A stretch of DNA of 64,000 nt from UBA6176 sp032119375 (GTDB lineage Bacteria > Verrucomicrobiota > Verrucomicrobiia > Limisphaerales > UBA9464). The stretch covers positions 62,001 through 126,000 of the forward strand of contig CAYSGH010000001.1 in the NCBI GenBank assembly GCA_964430505.1, read 5' to 3'. Shown here one piece after another: positions 48,361 through 55,984 of this stretch (position 1 is its first letter; every line of letters begins with the position of its first letter). Under the pieces are notes generated by a model, which was not told the DNA's origin, did not search any database, and saw only the letters and a program-made list of their open reading frames with translations. Both the position numbers and the translations under genes were made by a program.

Positions 48361-50547
48361 CTAGCTGCGGGCGGCGGGCTTCTTCTTTGCCGCGTCTAAC
48401 ACCGTCGTCAGGACGCTGTTGGGGACCTGCTCGAAGTTCTGCGGCTCCATGCTGTAGGATGCGCGGCCCTTGGACAGCGAGCGAATGGCCGTTGCATATC
48501 CAAACATTTCCGCAAGCGGTACCTGGGCCGTAACGATCGTCTGGCCTGCCTTGGCGTCCACGCCTTGAATGATGCCCCGACGCCGATTGATGTCGCCCAG
48601 GATGTCCCCTTGGTATTCGTCCGGGGTCGTAACCTCTACCTTCATGATCGGCTCGAGCAAGATGGGTCCCGCATCGTTGAAGGCATCCTTGAGGGCGAAG
48701 ATGCCCGCCATCTTGAAGGCCAACTCGTTCGAGTCCACCTCGTGGAAGGATCCGTCCACGATGCTCACCTTGATGTCGATGACTTGGTAGCCGGCGTAGA
48801 CACCCGACTTAATGGCCTCGCGAATACCGTCTTCCACCGCCGGAACATACTCGCGGGGAATGACGCCTCCAACAATCTCATTCAAGACCTCAACGCCCTT
48901 GCCCTTCTCGTTGGGCTCAACCTTCACGCAGGCGTGGCCGTATTGGCCACGACCACCAGACTGGCGGATGAATTTGCCCTCGCCGTCCGCAGACTTGGTG
49001 ATCGTCTCGCGGTAGGCAATCTGCGGCGCACCCGCATCCGCCTCCACCTTGAACTCTCGCTTCAATCGGTCCCGGATAATCTCGAGGTGCAGCTCACCCA
49101 TTCCTGCAATAATCAGCTGGCCCGTCTCCTCATTTGTAAACACGCGAAACGTGGGGTCCTCCTCGGCGAGACGCTGCAGACCCTCCGACATCTTGTCCCG
49201 GTCAGCCTTTGTCTTGGGTTCGATCGCCATGCTGATGACCGGCTCCGGAAATGTCGGAGGCTCCAATGTCACGTCATAGGACTCATCGCAGAGCGTGTCG
49301 CCCGTCGTGATGTTGCGAAGGCCAACCAAGGCTGCGATGTCGCCGGAATAGACGCCATCGACGTCCTTTCGTTCGCTGCCTTGGATGACCATCAACCGGC
49401 TGACTCGCTCTCGCTTGCGCGTGCGGGGGTTGTAGATGGTGTCGCCCTTTTTAAGGCCACCCGAATAGACACGGAAAAAGACCAGCTTTCCGGCATAAGG
49501 GTCGGTCCAAAGCTTGAAGGCCAACGAGCAGAATTTCCCGGTGTCGGTCGTCTGGACCGTGATCCTTTCCTCGGTGACGGGGTCTTGCCCCTCGGCGGGG
49601 GGAATGTCCAAAGGCGAGGGGAGGTAGTCAATGACCGTATCAACCAGAAATTGGACGCCCTTCTTCTTGAAGGCGGACCCGCACAGCACTGGGATGAGCT
49701 CAATCTTGCAAGTCAGTCGTCGGATGGCTGCCTTCAAATCGGCAGGGGAGATTGGTTTTTCCTCAAGGACCATTTCAGCGATCGTGTCGTCCTTGTTGGA
49801 GACTGCCTCGATCAGCTCCTTCAATCCCTGCGCAGCCTGTTCCTTGAGCGCCTCGGGAATCTCCCTGATCTCGTATCGCAGGCCCTCGTTTGCAACGTCC
49901 CCTGGCCCCCAGACCACGGCCTTTTGGTTTACGAGGTCGATGACACCCTCGAACTTCTCCTCCGCACCGATGGGCAGGGCGATCGGGTAAGCATAGGCAC
50001 CCAACTTGCGACGCATGTCGTTCAGCGCGTTGTCAAAATTCGCCCCGGTACGATCCATCTTGTTGACGAAGGCAATTCGAGGAACGCGGTACTTGGTTGC
50101 TTGGCGCCACACGGTCTCTGACTGGGGTTGGACGCCCGCGACGCCGCAGAACACGGCAACGGCACCGTCGAGGACGCGCATGGAACGCTCCACCTCCGCC
50201 GTGAAATCCACGTGGCCCGGCGTGTCAATGATGTTGATGCGATGGCCGATGCCCTCCCTCGACTTGAAGAGGCCCTCCTCCTTCTTTTGCGTCCAGAAGC
50301 AGGTCACGGCGGCGGACGTGATGGTGATGCCACGCTCCTTCTCCTGCTCCATCCAGTCGGTGACGGTGTTGCCGTCATCCACGTCACCAATCTTGTGGAT
50401 CAGGCCGGTGTAGAAAAGGATGCGCTCGGTCGTGGTCGTCTTGCCTGCATCGATGTGGGCGGCAATGCCAATGTTGCGGGTGCGCTCGAGAGGGAACTGG
50501 CGGTTGGGCGAGTTAACGGCCGTGTTGATCGCGGTGGCGTCGCTCAT
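48361..50547 (-). CDS. fusA: Elongation factor G
   Basis: A 728-residue translocation GTPase. The G domain has AHIDAGKTTTTERIL (G1), RGITITSAA (G2), DTPGHVDF (G3) and NKMDRTGANFD (G4). Domains II to V follow, including the domain IV loop ending in EPIMKVEVTTPDEYQG. Length is normal to slightly long because of a Lys/Ala tail (AAKKKPAARS). Upstream, between rpsG and fusA, an 8-bp perfect hairpin with TTTT (50581-50607) is placed as an attenuator. No tuf gene follows. Confidence 0.97.
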   Translation of the reverse strand: MSDATAINTAVNSPNRQFPLERTRNIGIAAHIDAGKTTTTERILFYTGLIHKIGDVDDGNTVTDWMEQEKERGITITSAAVTCFWTQKKEEGLFKSREGIGHRINIIDTPGHVDFTAEVERSMRVLDGAVAVFCGVAGVQPQSETVWRQATKYRVPRIAFVNKMDRTGANFDNALNDMRRKLGAYAYPIALPIGAEEKFEGVIDLVNQKAVVWGPGDVANEGLRYEIREIPEALKEQAAQGLKELIEAVSNKDDTIAEMVLEEKPISPADLKAAIRRLTCKIELIPVLCGSAFKKKGVQFLVDTVIDYLPSPLDIPPAEGQDPVTEERITVQTTDTGKFCSLAFKLWTDPYAGKLVFFRVYSGGLKKGDTIYNPRTRKRERVSRLMVIQGSERKDVDGVYSGDIAALVGLRNITTGDTLCDESYDVTLEPPTFPEPVISMAIEPKTKADRDKMSEGLQRLAEEDPTFRVFTNEETGQLIIAGMGELHLEIIRDRLKREFKVEADAGAPQIAYRETITKSADGEGKFIRQSGGRGQYGHACVKVEPNEKGKGVEVLNEIVGGVIPREYVPAVEDGIREAIKSGVYAGYQVIDIKVSIVDGSFHEVDSNELAFKMAGIFALKDAFNDAGPILLEPIMKVEVTTPDEYQGDILGDINRRRGIIQGVDAKAGQTIVTAQVPLAEMFGYATAIRSLSKGRASYSMEPQNFEQVPNSVLTTVLDAAKKKPAARS

Positions 50548-50580
50548 GGTCAGGCGTGGCTAAAGGGGGGAATGGAGACG

Positions 50581-50607
50581 AAAAGCGCCCCGCAATGCTC
50601 GGGGCGC
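50581..50607 (-). terminator. Hairpin with T-run between rpsG and fusA
   Basis: On the minus strand GCGCCCCG (50607-50600) pairs perfectly with CGGGGCGC (50592-50585) around a 7-nt loop, followed by TTTT (50584-50581). It lies 18 nt after the rpsG stop and 34 nt before fusA. Confidence 0.75.
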
Positions 50608-50624
50608 ATGATGCTAAGATGGTG

Positions 50625-51098
50625 TTACCAGCGGAAGTGTGCGAAAGCGCGGTTTGCTTGGGCCATCTTGTGAACGTCATCCCGCTTGCGAATGGCATTT
50701 CCCTGCCCTTGGTAGGCTTCCATGACCTCTCCAGCTAGGGCCTGCGTCATGGGAATCCCCTTGCGGTCGTCGGCGAACTTGACGATCCACCGCATAGCCA
50801 GCGAGGTCTGGCGGTCAACAGGAAGTTCAACGGGAACTTGGTAGGTGGCACCGCCCACGCGGCGGGCCTTCGTTTCGATGCGGGGTTTTGCATTGTCAAT
50901 GGCCCGCTGCAGGACCTCAAGAGGGCTTGCACCGGGGTTTTTCTCCGCAATCACATCCAGTGCGCCATAAACGATGCGCTGGGCGAGGCTTTTCTTGCCA
51001 CCGTACATGACGGTGTTCACGAGGCGAGCCACCAAGGGACTGTTGTACTTGGCATCCGGAACTACCGAACGCCTCTCGGCACGACGACGACGGGACAT
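50625..51098 (-). CDS. rpsG: 30S ribosomal protein S7
   Basis: A 157-residue primary binder of the 3' domain of 16S rRNA and, in E. coli, the autogenous repressor of the str operon. Features: SRRRRAERRSVVPDAKY at the N-terminus, VARLVNTVMYGGKKSLAQ, VRRVGGATYQVP-like ARRVGGATYQVPVELP and ALAGEVMEAYQGQGNAIRKRDDVHKMA. It lies 84 nt after rpsL. A strong hairpin separates it from fusA. Confidence 0.97.
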   Translation of the reverse strand: MSRRRRAERRSVVPDAKYNSPLVARLVNTVMYGGKKSLAQRIVYGALDVIAEKNPGASPLEVLQRAIDNAKPRIETKARRVGGATYQVPVELPVDRQTSLAMRWIVKFADDRKGIPMTQALAGEVMEAYQGQGNAIRKRDDVHKMAQANRAFAHFRW

Positions 51099-51182
51099 AC
51101 AAAGAACGAGTGGGTTAGCGAGGAAACGATGAACTCGGAAGGTTGTGGACTGAGGGCAGCAAAAGTGGACGGGACGGGTACC

Positions 51183-51578
51183 CTATTTCTTGGCGGTGCC
51201 GGCGGTAGCCTTGGGACGCTTCACACCGTACTTTGATCGGCTCACCCTGCGTTTTTCGACGCCGGCCGCGTCCAAGGTTCCGCGGACGATGTGATATCGA
51301 ACGCCCGGAAGGTCCTTAACGCGTCCACCGCGGACGAGGACGATGGAGTGCTCCTGAAGGTTGTGTCCCTCGTCAGGAATGTAGGCGATGATCTCGTTTC
51401 CGTTCGTGAGGCGGACCTTCGCCACCTTGCGCATGGCAGAGTTCGGCTTCTTGGGAGTACGCGTCATCACCTGGAGGCACACCCCGCGTCGAAACGGGTT
51501 GTTCTCAAGGGCAGGCGCCTTGCTCTTGTACACCAACTTACTGCGGCCCTTGCGGACCAACTGATTTATTGTGGGCAT
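51183..51578 (-). CDS. rpsL: 30S ribosomal protein S12
   Basis: A 131-residue decoding-centre protein. Features: TINQLVRKGRSKL, the streptomycin-region loop TPKKPNSAMRKVAKVRLTNG and IPDEGHNLQEHSIVLVRGGRVKDLPGVRYHIVRG. Lys at the position corresponding to E. coli K42/K43 is retained (TPKKPNS), so the sequence is of the streptomycin-sensitive type. It is the first gene of the ribosomal cluster, with a UUCG hairpin and a promoter directly upstream. Confidence 0.97.
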   Translation of the reverse strand: MPTINQLVRKGRSKLVYKSKAPALENNPFRRGVCLQVMTRTPKKPNSAMRKVAKVRLTNGNEIIAYIPDEGHNLQEHSIVLVRGGRVKDLPGVRYHIVRGTLDAAGVEKRRVSRSKYGVKRPKATAGTAKK

Positions 51579-51594
51579 CTCAGCCTAAAATTGA

Positions 51595-51608
51595 GCCGCC
51601 GAAGCGGC
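51595..51608 (-). promoter_or_regulatory. C(UUCG)G hairpin in the rpsL leader
   Basis: On the minus strand GCCGC-TTCG-GCGGC forms a 5-bp stem closed by an especially stable UUCG tetraloop, 17 nt before the rpsL ATG and downstream of the promoter. Confidence 0.6.
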
Positions 51609-51622
51609 GAAATGGGACCGAG

Positions 51623-51650
51623 AGACTACCGACATCGCCCCCTGCTGCAA
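51623..51650 (-). promoter_or_regulatory. Predicted promoter of the ribosomal cluster
   Basis: TTGCAG (51650-51645), 16-nt spacer, TAGTCT (51628-51623) on the minus strand. The -10 is identical to that of the cytochrome operon at 5237. Leader to rpsL about 38 nt. Confidence 0.5.
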
Positions 51651-51813
51651 TAACATTTTCTGGAAAATTCACGGCTTCGAGTGGGAGGACAGATGAGGGG
51701 GATCGCGGGCCTGCTGGGGTTGGTCCTGGGCGATCCGGTGCTGCTTCACGGGCGGGCGGGCTTCCAGCGTCTCCCGCCTTGGTATTGTGCGGGGTCTGGG
51801 CAAGGCTTGGCGC

Positions 51814-52443
51814 GTGAGCGATGCGGACACAGGGCGCTTGGCACGGCGGCTCAACATTGGGTGCGGGCTCGATATTCGGCCGGGCTGGGTCAACCTCGAC
51901 TGCGTGGACTACGGCGGGAACACCGTTGCGGACCTGACGCGTTACCCGTGGCCGTTCCCCGACTCCCATTTTGACGAGGTGCTGGCAAGCCACATCTTGG
52001 AGCACCTCCCAAACTTCAACGCCGTCGTCACCGAGGTTTGGCGTGTTTGCAAGCCCGGGGCACTGGTCGTGGTCCGCGTGCCATTCTTCTTGTCAACCAA
52101 GTATTACTCTGAGCCCGACCACCGCACGCCCTTCGGGATCCGATCCTTCGACAACTACGAGGATGTGGACGGGCGGGTGCTTCGCTTCTACGAGCGATGG
52201 AAGCTGGGGCATCGCACGAACTACCAGTCGCCGGCGAGGTTCAAGGTCGAGGACAAGCGCTTCCACGTCTCGAACTTCGCGCTGCTGCGTTGGACGGGCG
52301 CGCTGCTCAACATTGAGCCGGTCCTATACGAGCGCTTTCTCGCCACTTGGTTCACGCCGGAGGAGGTCTGGTTCCGTCTGCGGGTCTCCAAGGATCTCAA
52401 GGCATCCACCGCAGGGCACGCGACCAAGCCCACGCCGTCGTAA
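51814..52443 (+). CDS. SAM-dependent methyltransferase (class I)
   Basis: A 209-residue protein with the methyltransferase motif I LNIGCGLDIRPGWVNLD, then PWPFPDSHFDEVLASHILEHL (acidic loop and post-motif) and RVCKPGALVVVRVPFF. This is the small class I type often acting on sugars, lipids or quinones; no substrate signature is present. I chose the GTG at 51814, with an AAGG about 8 nt upstream, over a GTG at 51787. The 3' end overlaps the convergent rhomboid gene by 47 bp. No neighbour on the same strand suggests a pathway. Confidence 0.8.
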   Translation: MSDADTGRLARRLNIGCGLDIRPGWVNLDCVDYGGNTVADLTRYPWPFPDSHFDEVLASHILEHLPNFNAVVTEVWRVCKPGALVVVRVPFFLSTKYYSEPDHRTPFGIRSFDNYEDVDGRVLRFYERWKLGHRTNYQSPARFKVEDKRFHVSNFALLRWTGALLNIEPVLYERFLATWFTPEEVWFRLRVSKDLKASTAGHATKPTPS

Positions 52444-53293
52444 GCAAGGCGGTCACCCAGCCGACGGCCTCGAGCCGGCCCGCAGCGCGGCGCGGCCATA
52501 TCGCCGCCAGCGCGCCAGCGGGGATCCCTGCCAGGAAGCCGAGTGCGTGCACCACCACGTCGCCCTTGGGGCTGGTCCCCACTTGCACGAACAAGACGCA
52601 GGCGGCGGCAAGCGTGGGAAATACCCAACGGGCCGCCCCACGGCGTTTGCGCCACAGGCCAAACAGGTTGGCAGCAAGCATCCCCAGCGCCGCCATGACC
52701 ACGCCGGATGCACCAAGGCCCACGTAGGGTTCCGGACGAATCCATGCACCCAGTGCGTTCGCTAGTGCACCCGACGCGAGGGTGCCGCAGAGTGTCACGC
52801 CCGGGCCGTATCGGCCCATGGCCAAGCCTAGCAGCAGGCCTCCGAACACCACGTTCATGGCCAGATGCGCCACGTCCGCGTGCAGCCATGTAGCCGTCCA
52901 CGCCCGCCACGAGTCGCCCCGGACGAAGGCCGACGCATCAAACACCGCACGTGACGGTGCCTCTCCCCGATTCGCCGCATGAATCACCACCAACACGAGG
53001 GCCCAGGCCAAGGCCAACCCATGCAGCCGTGCTTTGCCGCCTGGCACCCGAAGGCGCAGAGACCAGCCACGGTTTTCCTCCTCGTAGCGTCCAAGGATTG
53101 CTCGTGCACGCTCCACGTCCATCCCCGCAACACGGACGCCCATGCGGCCGCCGCTGGGCTCGCTGTCCACAGCGACCGGGATCCCTTCGCTGACCAGCAC
53201 AAGCGCCCAGTCCATGGCTTGCTGCTCCGACCCGGCCAGAATGTACGCCGAGGCACTGTCCCCGCTGGAACTCACGGGGTGAACCCTGACCAC
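52397..53293 (-). CDS. Rhomboid family intramembrane serine protease
   Basis: A 298-residue multi-span membrane protease. The first 90 residues are soluble. Six or seven transmembrane helices follow. Catalytic features: HADVAHLAMNVVFG with the His and Asn of the oxyanion region, GASGVVMAALG with the nucleophile Ser (GxSG), and HALGFLAG with the catalytic His. Substrate unknown. The start (GTG at 53293) is uncertain. Its 3' end overlaps the methyltransferase gene by 47 bp in a convergent arrangement. Confidence 0.88.
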   Translation of the reverse strand: MVRVHPVSSSGDSASAYILAGSEQQAMDWALVLVSEGIPVAVDSEPSGGRMGVRVAGMDVERARAILGRYEEENRGWSLRLRVPGGKARLHGLALAWALVLVVIHAANRGEAPSRAVFDASAFVRGDSWRAWTATWLHADVAHLAMNVVFGGLLLGLAMGRYGPGVTLCGTLASGALANALGAWIRPEPYVGLGASGVVMAALGMLAANLFGLWRKRRGAARWVFPTLAAACVLFVQVGTSPKGDVVVHALGFLAGIPAGALAAIWPRRAAGRLEAVGWVTALLTTAWAWSRALRWMP

Positions 53294-53392
53294 CCTGCTC
53301 GCTGATGGCGACGCCCAACCGGCGGCTGATTCATGAGCCGGGGCCCGCAGCCAAAGGCGGCCAGATCGGAACGCGCTGTTGGCCGGGTGGCA

Positions 53393-53415
53393 GGCCGCTG
53401 CCGAAGGCAGGGGCC
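53393..53415 (-). terminator. Candidate terminator of accC
   Basis: On the minus strand GGCCCCTGCC and GGCAGCGGCC pair around a 3-nt loop, with one mismatch, beginning at the last base of the accC stop codon. No T-run. Confidence 0.4.
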
Positions 53416-54800
53416 TATGCGTTTTCCTGGATCAACTCGCGACGGGCGCCACCGAGGAAGCGCTCGACGAAGTTCGTGGTGTATTGGCCGCGGCGAAAGT
53501 CCGGGTCCTGTAGGATGGCAAGATCAAAGGGGATGGTAGTCTTGACGCCGGTGACCATGAACTCGGAGAGGGCCCGGCTCATGCGGTTCATGGCCTCGGT
53601 GCGGTCCTTGCCCCAAGTGATGAGCTTGCCAATCATCGAGTCGTAGTAAGGCGGGATCGTGTAGCCCGCGTAGGCGTGGGAATCGAGCCGGACGCCGCCG
53701 CCGCCCGGGGGGTAGTACATTTCAATGCGGCCGGGCGAAGGGCGGAAGTCGTTGAAGGGATCCTCCGCGTTGATTCGGACCTCGATGGAATGGCCGCGCA
53801 CGGCGACATCGGACTGTGAGATGGAGAGTTTTTCGCCGGATGCAATGAGGATTTGCTGACGCACGAGGTCGACGCCCGTGACCTCCTCGGTGATGGGGTG
53901 CTCGACCTGGATGCGCTTGTTGACCTCGAGGAAGTAGAAGTTGCCTTGGTCGTCGGCGATGAACTCGACGGTGCCCGCGTTGGTGTAATGGGCGGCCTCT
54001 GCGATTCGGAGCGCGGCCTTGCCCATCTTCTTGCGGAGGTCCTTGAGGTCCTTGCGGTCGAGGAGGGGCGAGGGGGTTTCCTCGATGAGCTTTTGGTTGC
54101 GGCGTTGGATGGAGCAGTCGCGCTCGCCGAGGTGGATGATGTTCCCGCGGTTATCCCCAAGGATCTGATACTCGATGTGGTGGGGGTTCTCGATGAACTT
54201 CTCGATGTACACGCCTGAGTTCCCGAAGGCCTTCTCGGCCTCGGTGCGGGCGGTGTGGTAGCCCTTGACCAGGGAGATGTCGTTGTGGGCAACCCGCATG
54301 CCACGTCCGCCGCCACCAGCCACGGCCTTGATCATGACGGGGTAGCCGATGCGCTTGGCGATGGCTTGGGCCTCTTGTTCGGACTCGACAAGGCCCTCGG
54401 AGCCCGGTGGGGTGGGGACTCCGGCCTTTTTGGCGAGGTTTCGGCTCAAGGCCTTGTCGTGCAGGGCGTTCATGGCCACCGACCGGGGCCCGATGAAGCG
54501 GATGTTGCAGGACTCGCAAACGTCCGCGAAGTGGGCGTTTTCGGAGAGGAACCCGTACCCGGGGTGGATCGCGTCCACGTCGGTGATCTCGGCCGCCGAG
54601 ATGATGCGGTCGATGCGCAGATAGCTGTCCGAGGAGGGGCCGTCACCGATGCAGATGGCCTCGTCGGCGACCTGCACGTGCATCGAGTTGGCGTCGGCCT
54701 TGGAATAGACGGCGACCGTCTTGATGTTGAGTTCCCGGCACGCGCGGATGACGCGCATGGCGATTTCGCCGCGGTTCGCGACGAGGATCTTCTCGAACAT
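53415..54800 (-). CDS. accC: Acetyl-CoA carboxylase biotin carboxylase subunit
   Basis: Carboxylates the biotin on AccB with bicarbonate and ATP, the first half-reaction of fatty acid synthesis. The 461-residue product has EKILVANRGEIAMRVIRAC, the ATP-grasp glycine loop KAVAGGGGRGMRVA, EKFIENPHHIEYQI, and the active-site segment NKRIQVEHPITEEVTG (Asn, Arg and Glu conserved; Lys where Thr is common). Full length for the family. It lies 62 nt after accB. The frame continues upstream through accB in another register, so the ATG at 54800 is the real start. Confidence 0.96.
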   Translation of the reverse strand: MFEKILVANRGEIAMRVIRACRELNIKTVAVYSKADANSMHVQVADEAICIGDGPSSDSYLRIDRIISAAEITDVDAIHPGYGFLSENAHFADVCESCNIRFIGPRSVAMNALHDKALSRNLAKKAGVPTPPGSEGLVESEQEAQAIAKRIGYPVMIKAVAGGGGRGMRVAHNDISLVKGYHTARTEAEKAFGNSGVYIEKFIENPHHIEYQILGDNRGNIIHLGERDCSIQRRNQKLIEETPSPLLDRKDLKDLRKKMGKAALRIAEAAHYTNAGTVEFIADDQGNFYFLEVNKRIQVEHPITEEVTGVDLVRQQILIASGEKLSISQSDVAVRGHSIEVRINAEDPFNDFRPSPGRIEMYYPPGGGGVRLDSHAYAGYTIPPYYDSMIGKLITWGKDRTEAMNRMSRALSEFMVTGVKTTIPFDLAILQDPDFRRGQYTTNFVERFLGGARRELIQENA

Positions 54801-54862
54801 GGGAGATGGGGTGGGTGGAGGTGGGCGGTCGGCGAGGTTGAAGGAAGCGAGAACGGGGCGGG

Positions 54863-55333
54863 TTACAAGGGCCGGATGCGGAACAAGGGTTGGCCAAACT
54901 CCACAGGCTTGGCGTTCTCGGCGAGCATGGCGGTGATGACGCCGCGCGTCTCGGCCTTGATCTCGTTCATCACCTTCATGGCTTCGATGATGGCGACCAC
55001 GGTATCCGGCCCAACTTCGACGCCGACATCGACGTAGGGTGCAGCATCCGGGGAAGGCGATCGGTAAAACGTGCCGATCATGGGCGACTTGATCTCCGTC
55101 TCCGGGGTGGTGGGTACGGCGGCGGGGGCTGTGGTGGGGGAGGCTGCCACGGGCACCGGGAGGCTGGAGACGGGCAGGGCCGTCATGCGGGGGAGGCCGT
55201 AGCTCGCCTCGTCGTGGCCGACTTCGCTGCCACGCTTGAGCTTGATCTTGAAATCTTTCTGCTCCAGCTCGAACTCCGAGAGGGAGTTCTTCTTCATCAA
55301 GTCGATGATCGCCTTGATCTCTTTCAGGTCCAC
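54863..55333 (-). CDS. accB: Biotin carboxyl carrier protein of acetyl-CoA carboxylase
   Basis: A 156-residue carrier. The N-terminal part (MDLKEIKAIIDLMKKNSLSEFELEQ) binds the carboxylase. A Pro/Ala/Val linker (about 55-85) precedes the biotinyl domain. The biotinylation motif EAMKVMNEI is at about residue 117, with the Lys as acceptor. A promoter and a structured leader of about 120 nt lie upstream, and accC follows, so the two form a unit with regulatory features of their own. Confidence 0.96.
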   Translation of the reverse strand: MDLKEIKAIIDLMKKNSLSEFELEQKDFKIKLKRGSEVGHDEASYGLPRMTALPVSSLPVPVAASPTTAPAAVPTTPETEIKSPMIGTFYRSPSPDAAPYVDVGVEVGPDTVVAIIEAMKVMNEIKAETRGVITAMLAENAKPVEFGQPLFRIRPL

Positions 55334-55383
55334 AGAGCTGCTCCTCGATGTCTTGCGCCGGGGTGGCGCGCTTGGTTAGGTCC

Positions 55384-55433
55384 GGGAAGGGTTCCCGGTC
55401 TGGGCGATGCTTTCGGACCTGCCGGGAGGCAGG
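55384..55433 (-). promoter_or_regulatory. Two hairpins in the acc leader
   Basis: CCTGCC/GGCAGG with a 4-nt loop (55418-55433) and GGGAA/TTCCC with a 3-nt loop (55384-55396), both between the promoter and accB. Confidence 0.4.
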
Positions 55434-55458
55434 ACGGAAGAACGCACCCATGGGAGGG

Positions 55459-55488
55459 ACGCTAGAGACGCCGTTGCTCGGGCGTCAA
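55459..55488 (-). promoter_or_regulatory. Predicted accB-accC promoter
   Basis: TTGACG (55488-55483), 18-nt spacer, TAGCGT (55464-55459) on the minus strand. Leader to accB about 119 nt. Confidence 0.55.
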
Positions 55489-55534
55489 GGTTCCGTTTCG
55501 GGGGCGTCATGGTGAAAACGGCGTCAACTTGGTC

Positions 55535-55557
55535 AAAAAGCGAAGTTTACGCGCTTT
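55535..55557 (-). terminator. Terminator of the holB-Wzy-aroQ unit
   Basis: On the minus strand AAAGCG (55557-55552) pairs with CGCTTT (55542-55537), 9-nt loop, running into TTTTT (55539-55535). The left arm lies in the last codons of aroQ. Confidence 0.5.
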
Positions 55558-55984
55558 CAATAACGATAATAGCCGCCTCTAACCCCAATAAATACGATCC
55601 CAACCCAAACCCAGTGACCTGCCCCCGACACACCGCCGCGATCTTGGAACGATGGCGAAACTCCTCACGCGCGTGCACATTTGACAGATGAATCTCGACG
55701 GTAGGGACGCCGCTGGCCGAGATCGCATCCCGAAGCGCCACGGACGTGTGGGTGTAGGCGGCGGCGTTCAGCACGACGGCGTCCGCCTTGCCCCGGGCCT
55801 CTTGGATCCACGTCACCAACTCGCCTTCGTGGTTGGATTGCCGGAACTCCACCTCGATGGGCCTTCCCTGGGCCCGTTGCCGCACGGCCGCCTCGATGTC
55901 CGCCAAGGTCAGGGTCCCGTAAATCCCGGGCTCCCGCCTCCCCAGCAGGTTCAGGTTCGGCCCATTGAGAAAAAGAATTTTCAT
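55547..55984 (-). CDS. aroQ: 3-dehydroquinate dehydratase, type II
   Basis: Third step of the shikimate pathway, dehydrating 3-dehydroquinate. The 145-residue protein has the type II features: FLNGPNLNLLGRREPGIYG (with the catalytic Arg and Tyr), EFRQSNHEGELVTWI, NAAAYTHTSVALRDAI and VEIHLSNVHAREEFRH. Its ATG overlaps the stop of the polysaccharide polymerase-like gene (ATGA), a partner with no metabolic connection to it. A small terminator overlaps its stop. Confidence 0.96.
   Translation of the reverse strand: MKILFLNGPNLNLLGRREPGIYGTLTLADIEAAVRQRAQGRPIEVEFRQSNHEGELVTWIQEARGKADAVVLNAAAYTHTSVALRDAISASGVPTVEIHLSNVHAREEFRHRSKIAAVCRGQVTGFGLGSYLLGLEAAIIVIESA

Noticed and set aside
53415..55451. 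678-residue version of AccC starting at 55451, whose ATG lies at the predicted transcription start
   Set aside because: Residues before 54800 read accB in the wrong frame; the AccC family starts at MFEKILVANRGEIA.
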